The translations under genes and the position numbers were made by a program. Positions 59,865 to 64,000 of a DNA stretch of 64,000 bases are shown piece after piece. The stretch is from an uncultured Porphyromonadaceae bacterium. GTDB taxonomy: Bacteria; Bacteroidota; Bacteroidia; Bacteroidales; Muribaculaceae. The notes beneath the pieces were generated by a model. It worked only from the letters and a program-made list of their open reading frames with translations, had not been told where the DNA came from and ran no database searches. The stretch's first letter is position 1, and each line of letters begins with the position of its first letter. The stretch lies in contig UQUV01000006.1 of the NCBI GenBank assembly GCA_900544305.1, forward strand, positions 1 through 64,000, in the 5' to 3' direction.

Positions 59865-60952
59865 AATTGGTTAATTGTTGTAATATATTGTTGGCAACAG
59901 TGTTGCATGTTGAATCTTTCAAAAGTTTTTAGTGAGTTGTTTTTCATCTTTGCAATTGTTTCATCCTTTAATTCAAGAAACCGTTTGAGAATTTGTTCAA
60001 TGTCTTCTTGATTAGAGCTTCTGGCCAGAAGTCCATTTTCTCCGTCTTGAATCATATTGATGATACCACCCACTGGTGTGCATAATGGAATAGCCCCTAC
60101 AGAGAAACATTCGATAAGAGTAATTGGCATTCCTTCGTAGATGGATGACAGGCAAAATGCATCAGCAGCACGCATATAGTCGCGAGGATTGGTTCGTACA
60201 TCTAAAAGATGAACGTAGGGTGAATTGAGTGCTTCGATGTCATTGACAATCTGCTTGTCGGCTTTACTACCTATAATCGCCAACTCAACGGCGTAGCTTT
60301 GTTTATTGAGGTTGTCTACAGCTTTTGCCAGTGTTAATTGATTCTTGGCAGGGTCAATACGCGCAACATTTACAATTATTTTTGCATTTTTATTTGTTTT
60401 GCTCTTTTCAAGTTCCTGCTGAACTGTAGAGATGTCTGTATTAAAATTATATTCCGGTCGGCCATTGTAGATTAATGTTGACGGAAGGTAGTAGAATTTT
60501 TCAAACGAGTGTTTCGATTCTTCCGAAATTGTTATCGGATGCACTAGTTTTGTGCCAAAAGCAAATTTTCGACACCATTTACTGATTCCTCCTCCAGCTT
60601 CTTTTTCCGCATCGCTGTGAATGGTATGAATAAATTTGATTTTTGAAAAGAATGTGAATGATAGTATTGTATAGAGAATGGCACGTAGATGTGTGTGCAC
60701 TACGTTTGGCTTTTCTTTCTTTATCAATTTTGCAATTCTAAAGAATAATTTCCAATCCATTCCCATTCGCTTGTTCATGCTGATGAGGCGGATACGCTCG
60801 CTTAATTCTTTTTGGAAGAAGCCGTGATTGTCCACGTTGTGTAGCACAACAAGTATAACTTCGTGCTCTTTTGACAATTCGTTGCAAAGGTCAATAACAA
60901 ACCGTTCTGCTCCTCCTTGGCTAAGTTGTGGAATTATTTCGAGAATTTTCAT
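59861..60952 (-). CDS. Glycosyltransferase family 4, locus 2
   Basis: 363 residues. Classic GT4 pattern: ILEIIPQLSQGGAERFVIDLCNELSKEHEVILVVL, PNVVHTHLRAILYTILSF, TLIYNGRPEYN, IIVNVARIDPAKNQLTLAKAV, and the donor site SSIYEGMPITLIECFSVGAIPLCTPVGGI. It starts 3 bp after the polymerase gene and adds one sugar to the lipid-linked repeat unit. The exact linkage is not predictable. Confidence 0.85.
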   Translation of the reverse strand: MKILEIIPQLSQGGAERFVIDLCNELSKEHEVILVVLHNVDNHGFFQKELSERIRLISMNKRMGMDWKLFFRIAKLIKKEKPNVVHTHLRAILYTILSFTFFSKIKFIHTIHSDAEKEAGGGISKWCRKFAFGTKLVHPITISEESKHSFEKFYYLPSTLIYNGRPEYNFNTDISTVQQELEKSKTNKNAKIIVNVARIDPAKNQLTLAKAVDNLNKQSYAVELAIIGSKADKQIVNDIEALNSPYVHLLDVRTNPRDYMRAADAFCLSSIYEGMPITLIECFSVGAIPLCTPVGGIINMIQDGENGLLARSSNQEDIEQILKRFLELKDETIAKMKNNSLKTFERFNMQHCCQQYITTINQL

Positions 60953-60955
60953 GCG

Positions 60956-62038
60956 TTATAATGTTTTGAAGATTGCGTATGATAGTTGATACAGATTTGA
61001 GAGTATCAATAAATAAAAACAGTTTTTAATAAAACGAGAACGAGGCTTTTTGTATAGATATCCAGCAAGGAAAATCGTTAAAGGATATAGTGAAGTGTCC
61101 CAAAATCTGTTTGTAAGAAATGCAGAAACTTCTTGTCCTTTAAATAAGTAAGATATATAAATAAGCCAATAGGTGTATTGTAAAAATACTTTTAATCCGT
61201 ATTGAATTTTCTCTTTTTTAAAGAAAATGTTCCGTATACTATAGAAAAGTAAGAGAAAAATGGGAAGACGTGTGATGAAAAGTTGTATAATGCCATTAAT
61301 GTTTGCTTCTACTCTAAAGTTTGATTCCAAATACCCAGTCCCGGATTCTTGTGAGGTTTCGTTGGCAAACGAACTGAGTAATATATAAGAAGAAATATAA
61401 GTAACAGATTTATATAATAAGGGAAAGGCTATTAAAGATGTTATAAATAGTTTCTTTCCTATAGGTATTAGTGCAAATCCCATTAAAAGTATATACATAA
61501 ACATACTTTTGTGTAGGGAGAAAGACCAAATAATTAAGATGATACCGATACACAGTGAAAAGAATTTGTTCTTTTTGTTTGGTGAAAAAATGATGACAAA
61601 TGCAAGATATAGAACAACATAGCCTAATGTGTTACGAGGAACTGCAAAATATGTCATCAATAGAAGCGTGAATATAAGTGCAGAGAAGTCAAAGGGACAT
61701 TTTAACTTTTTGAAAATTAATATGATGATAATTGTGGATGTTGTCCAAATTACAAATCGCCATAAATGATAACTATGTGGAAGCAACTGTGTGAGGTAAT
61801 AAAAGAATTCTTCTACATGAATTGCATAGGAAGAGCGATAAAGATTCTCATAAAGTTCTCTATAACTATAATAATCTCCTGGCATAAAGTTAAACGTGCA
61901 GAATAGAGTGACAATAAGCCAAAAGAAAACATATGATTTATTCTCAAAAGTCGTTTTTTTTATTTGAGAAAAATAACGAATTAGTAAAATAAACCATAAA
62001 CTAATTGGAACAAGAATCGCCTGTGTAGTTGGTTCCAT
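60956..62038 (-). CDS. EpsG-family polysaccharide polymerase (Wzy-like), locus 2
   Basis: 360 residues and about 10-11 membrane segments. The N-terminal third carries the EpsG-like pattern FMPGDYYSYRELYENLYRSSYAIHVEEFFYYLTQLLPHSYHLWRFVIW, and a PRNTLGYVVLYLAFVIIF segment follows. It would polymerise repeat units on the outer face of the inner membrane. The gene is very AT-rich, with a low-GC codon choice unlike the wza/wzc genes downstream. Confidence 0.8.
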   Translation of the reverse strand: MEPTTQAILVPISLWFILLIRYFSQIKKTTFENKSYVFFWLIVTLFCTFNFMPGDYYSYRELYENLYRSSYAIHVEEFFYYLTQLLPHSYHLWRFVIWTTSTIIIILIFKKLKCPFDFSALIFTLLLMTYFAVPRNTLGYVVLYLAFVIIFSPNKKNKFFSLCIGIILIIWSFSLHKSMFMYILLMGFALIPIGKKLFITSLIAFPLLYKSVTYISSYILLSSFANETSQESGTGYLESNFRVEANINGIIQLFITRLPIFLLLFYSIRNIFFKKEKIQYGLKVFLQYTYWLIYISYLFKGQEVSAFLTNRFWDTSLYPLTIFLAGYLYKKPRSRFIKNCFYLLILSNLYQLSYAIFKTL

Positions 62039-62041
62039 ATG

Positions 62042-63076
62042 TTAACCTAATAATATTTTAGTGTATTTGTTTTTATTTAGAGCAGAGCTGAGAATACATG
62101 AAAGAATAAATGTTATTATAAATCCAATCCAAGGGGTCATAAAATCTCCAATATATTGAGTGATTTCTAATTTGTAATAAAGAATCCGGAGTATAATCTC
62201 TTGTAGAATATAAATGCCAAAGGAAAGCGAAGACAACGACAATATTAAGCTTCTCCATGTTGAAGATAACTGAATATGTGTACCAATATAATAAAAAATG
62301 AGAACTGCTAATAATGAGTAAATGAAACGGAAAAGATTATTGGTATAAATTAATCCAAATTTAGGAATACGTGGTGTTGTACTGTCAAAAAGTATATAAT
62401 TATCGTTTACATAAGACAATGAGAGAAAAGTAACAATATAAAGGATACATAAAAACAAAAATTTTTTTGTTGTGAAATATGATATGATAAACTCCTTGTT
62501 GTTAGCTATTATAGTACCTAAATGAAAAAAGAAACAATAATATAAATTGAGCTTTAATATTGGTACCGTAGGAAGAGGTATGGCTGATAATAGTGCTAAT
62601 AGAAGTGTATATTTTTGAGGAATATGCCTGCCAATAAAAAGTTCAAAAACCATGCACCAAAAGAGCATAGGAAGGAACCATAAGTGGGCAATTCCATTAA
62701 GAATAGAGACAAAGGATGTAGGTCTTGTAAAAAAATGGATGTTGCCTAAAATTAAGATGAAGATTATTCCCCATATTATGGTAGGGAAATATAGGCGTTT
62801 GATTTTTTTTAAGACTATCTTTTTGTAATTAATCTTTGGTTTGTGAAATGTGAATGAAAAAATGTAGCCTGATATCATTACAAATGTTTCCAACATTCCA
62901 CTATAAAAGAATTTGCCCAACCAATAGTATTCTTGAATATTACAATTTGTATAGGGGATTTCTTCCCAGCCTTTGGTGTATGGGGCGAAGGAATGGAATA
63001 GGACTAAAAGAATAATAACAATACAACGAATGATATCAATTTCGATAATTCTACTATGTACTACTTCTTTTTGCAT
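62042..63076 (-). CDS. Acyltransferase family 3 membrane protein, locus 2
   Basis: 344 residues with about ten membrane segments. The N terminus has IDIIRCIVIILLVLFHSFAPY, where the His-containing LLVLFHSF is the conserved start of acyltransferase-3 proteins. YFPTIIWGIIFILIL and HLWFLPMLFWCMVF match the family. It probably O-acetylates or otherwise acylates the locus 2 sugar during assembly. Its start overlaps the preceding GT2 gene by 16 nt, and it is strongly AT-rich. Confidence 0.82.
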   Translation of the reverse strand: MQKEVVHSRIIEIDIIRCIVIILLVLFHSFAPYTKGWEEIPYTNCNIQEYYWLGKFFYSGMLETFVMISGYIFSFTFHKPKINYKKIVLKKIKRLYFPTIIWGIIFILILGNIHFFTRPTSFVSILNGIAHLWFLPMLFWCMVFELFIGRHIPQKYTLLLALLSAIPLPTVPILKLNLYYCFFFHLGTIIANNKEFIISYFTTKKFLFLCILYIVTFLSLSYVNDNYILFDSTTPRIPKFGLIYTNNLFRFIYSLLAVLIFYYIGTHIQLSSTWRSLILSLSSLSFGIYILQEIILRILYYKLEITQYIGDFMTPWIGFIITFILSCILSSALNKNKYTKILLG

Positions 63077-64000
63077 AAATGAGTTTTTAAAATTCTTGTG
63101 GAACGCAAAATGGATAGTGTTAATGACAAGTGGCAGGTTAATAATATACCAGCAATTTTAAGTATTTTACTTAATGCTGGTTTTGAAATGATGTCTCTAA
63201 TACAAACATCCTTAAATAAGAAAGCCTCTTGTTTATAATATTTTAAATTACCATAAAGGGCAATGGAGCAGATGATTCCTGCTTTGAAGAATCTAAAAGC
63301 TTGCTGAAATTCTTCTGTTATTGAATTATCGTTAAAAAATGATCGTATCAAGCGAATAAGTTCAAATGCATTCTTTTGATGGGCAAGGCTCATCTTTGTT
63401 GCCGTGTATGATGTTGTATTTGTTAATATATAGTTGTAGAATGGTTTAGATATGTAAGCTATTTTTTCTGCAAAATATAACAGACGAAACATAACGGAGA
63501 GGTCTTCTCGCATATTCAAACCTTCGATGAAAGTAATGTCATGTTTAAGATACAATGTTCGATTAATGAGTTTATTACATAAAGAAGAGTGCACTTCTCC
63601 GGTTAAAACTTGCTGCAATAGTACATGTGGATTTAATGACGGATTTACATGAACATGTACGGAATGTGTTGTATAGATATTCATAAAGTCACACACTGTT
63701 ATGTCTGCTTTCTCTTTTTCTGCTATAGCAACCATTTCTTCTATCATTGTGTTTTCGACATAATCATCACTGTCAAACTGAATGCTATATTTGCCAGTTG
63801 AATTCTTTATTCCAACATTCCGAACAGATGCAACACCTTGATTCGTTTCAAAATTTATAATCCGTGTTTGCTGCTTACGATGGGGGTAATCTTTTAATAC
63901 GTTATTGAGAATCTCAATACTATTGTCTGGGGTACAGTCGTTTACGAAAATGATTTCCAGGTTTTCGTAAGTCTGTTCGAAAATCGACCGGACACAACGT
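63061..64000 (-). CDS. Glycosyltransferase family 2, partial (runs off right edge), locus 2
   Basis: 313 codons are visible, open to the right edge. The ATG at 63747 is internal. Upstream of it the frame reads SIFEQTYENLEIIFVNDCTPDNS, then GVASVRNVGIKNSTGKYSIQFDSDDYVE, which are the nucleotide-sugar strand and the DxD-like FDSDD of GT2 family. The acceptor region LCNKLINRTLYLKHD and GLNMREDLSVMFRLLYF (ED motif) follow. Only the first ~20 residues appear to be missing. It is AT-rich and overlaps the acyltransferase gene by 16 nt. Confidence 0.9.
   Translation of the reverse strand, partial: RCVRSIFEQTYENLEIIFVNDCTPDNSIEILNNVLKDYPHRKQQTRIINFETNQGVASVRNVGIKNSTGKYSIQFDSDDYVENTMIEEMVAIAEKEKADITVCDFMNIYTTHSVHVHVNPSLNPHVLLQQVLTGEVHSSLCNKLINRTLYLKHDITFIEGLNMREDLSVMFRLLYFAEKIAYISKPFYNYILTNTTSYTATKMSLAHQKNAFELIRLIRSFFNDNSITEEFQQAFRFFKAGIICSIALYGNLKYYKQEAFLFKDVCIRDIISKPALSKILKIAGILLTCHLSLTLSILRSTRILKTHLCKKK

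Noticed and set aside
63061..63747. Complete 228-residue protein starting at 63747
   Set aside because: The frame continues upstream to the window edge with GT2 motifs (FVNDCTPDNS, FDSDD), so this ATG is internal.
1..64000. CRISPR arrays, rRNA genes, integrases or prophage modules
   Set aside because: No regularly spaced repeats, rRNA-like sequence, recombinase or phage structural genes are seen in the window.

Overview
The window is chromosomal DNA from a member of the Bacteroidales, probably a gut Bacteroides/Phocaeicola-like organism. The evidence is the many Bacteroidota-type promoters (TAnnTTTG at -7, TTTG/TTG near -33), the scarcity of Shine-Dalgarno sequences, a FucR-type L-fucose operon, glucoamylase-like lipoproteins, two-domain FtsX/MacB permeases and two extracellular polysaccharide loci. 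The species cannot be named from the sequence alone.

Layout. 1-4947 (minus strand): a partial IS4-type transposase, then a four-gene envelope cassette made of two paralogous small secreted proteins, an RHS-like N-terminal-region protein without RHS repeats, and a TonB-C-domain lipoprotein. 5208-12840 (plus): fucR and the L-fucose catabolic genes fucI-fucO-fucA-fucK-fucP, with matching tandem operator-like repeats in front of fucR and fucI. 12922-21262: housekeeping genes (acetyl/succinyl-CoA transferase, miaB, an MFS transporter, ftsX, a DUF3098 protein, uppP, truB, queA). 21345-33146: a glycosyltransferase facing away, then polysaccharide locus 1 (Wza-like export lipoprotein, Wzy-like polymerase, Wzc-like chain-length protein with a degenerate kinase domain, three GT4 enzymes, a radical SAM enzyme and a flippase). 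33188-37844: tRNA-Ala(GGC), a Ca/Na antiporter, ychF, a CDF exporter, a DUF115/MptE-like protein and tRNA-Pro(GGG).

37850-40464: a small accessory segment with two secreted or outer-membrane proteins, a structured element that also contains a 48-codon ORF, and a YefM/YoeB-type toxin-antitoxin pair bracketed by 42-bp direct repeats. 40489-49222: a GC-rich tripartite efflux operon (TolC, HlyD, ABC ATPase, permease) followed by a sigma-54-dependent response regulator and its histidine kinase. 49288-51812: an esterase fused to a cysteine-rich domain, and a GH144-like lipoprotein. 51921-64000 (minus, running off the right edge): polysaccharide locus 2 (GT2, acyltransferase, EpsG-like polymerase, GT4s, heparinase II/III-like protein, epimerase, Wza, and Wzc with an intact nucleotide-binding site). 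Its upstream part is strikingly AT-rich.

The genes work together in four main ways. Fucose is imported by FucP and converted through fuculose and fuculose-1-phosphate to lactaldehyde and then propanediol, under FucR. UppP recycles the undecaprenyl carrier needed by both polysaccharide loci. The efflux operon sits next to a two-component system that may respond to envelope stress. The most unusual observations are the pseudo-kinase Wzc, the radical SAM enzyme inside locus 1, the toxin-antitoxin module flanked by direct repeats with conserved hairpins, the structured element near 39.4 kb, and the RHS-like cassette.
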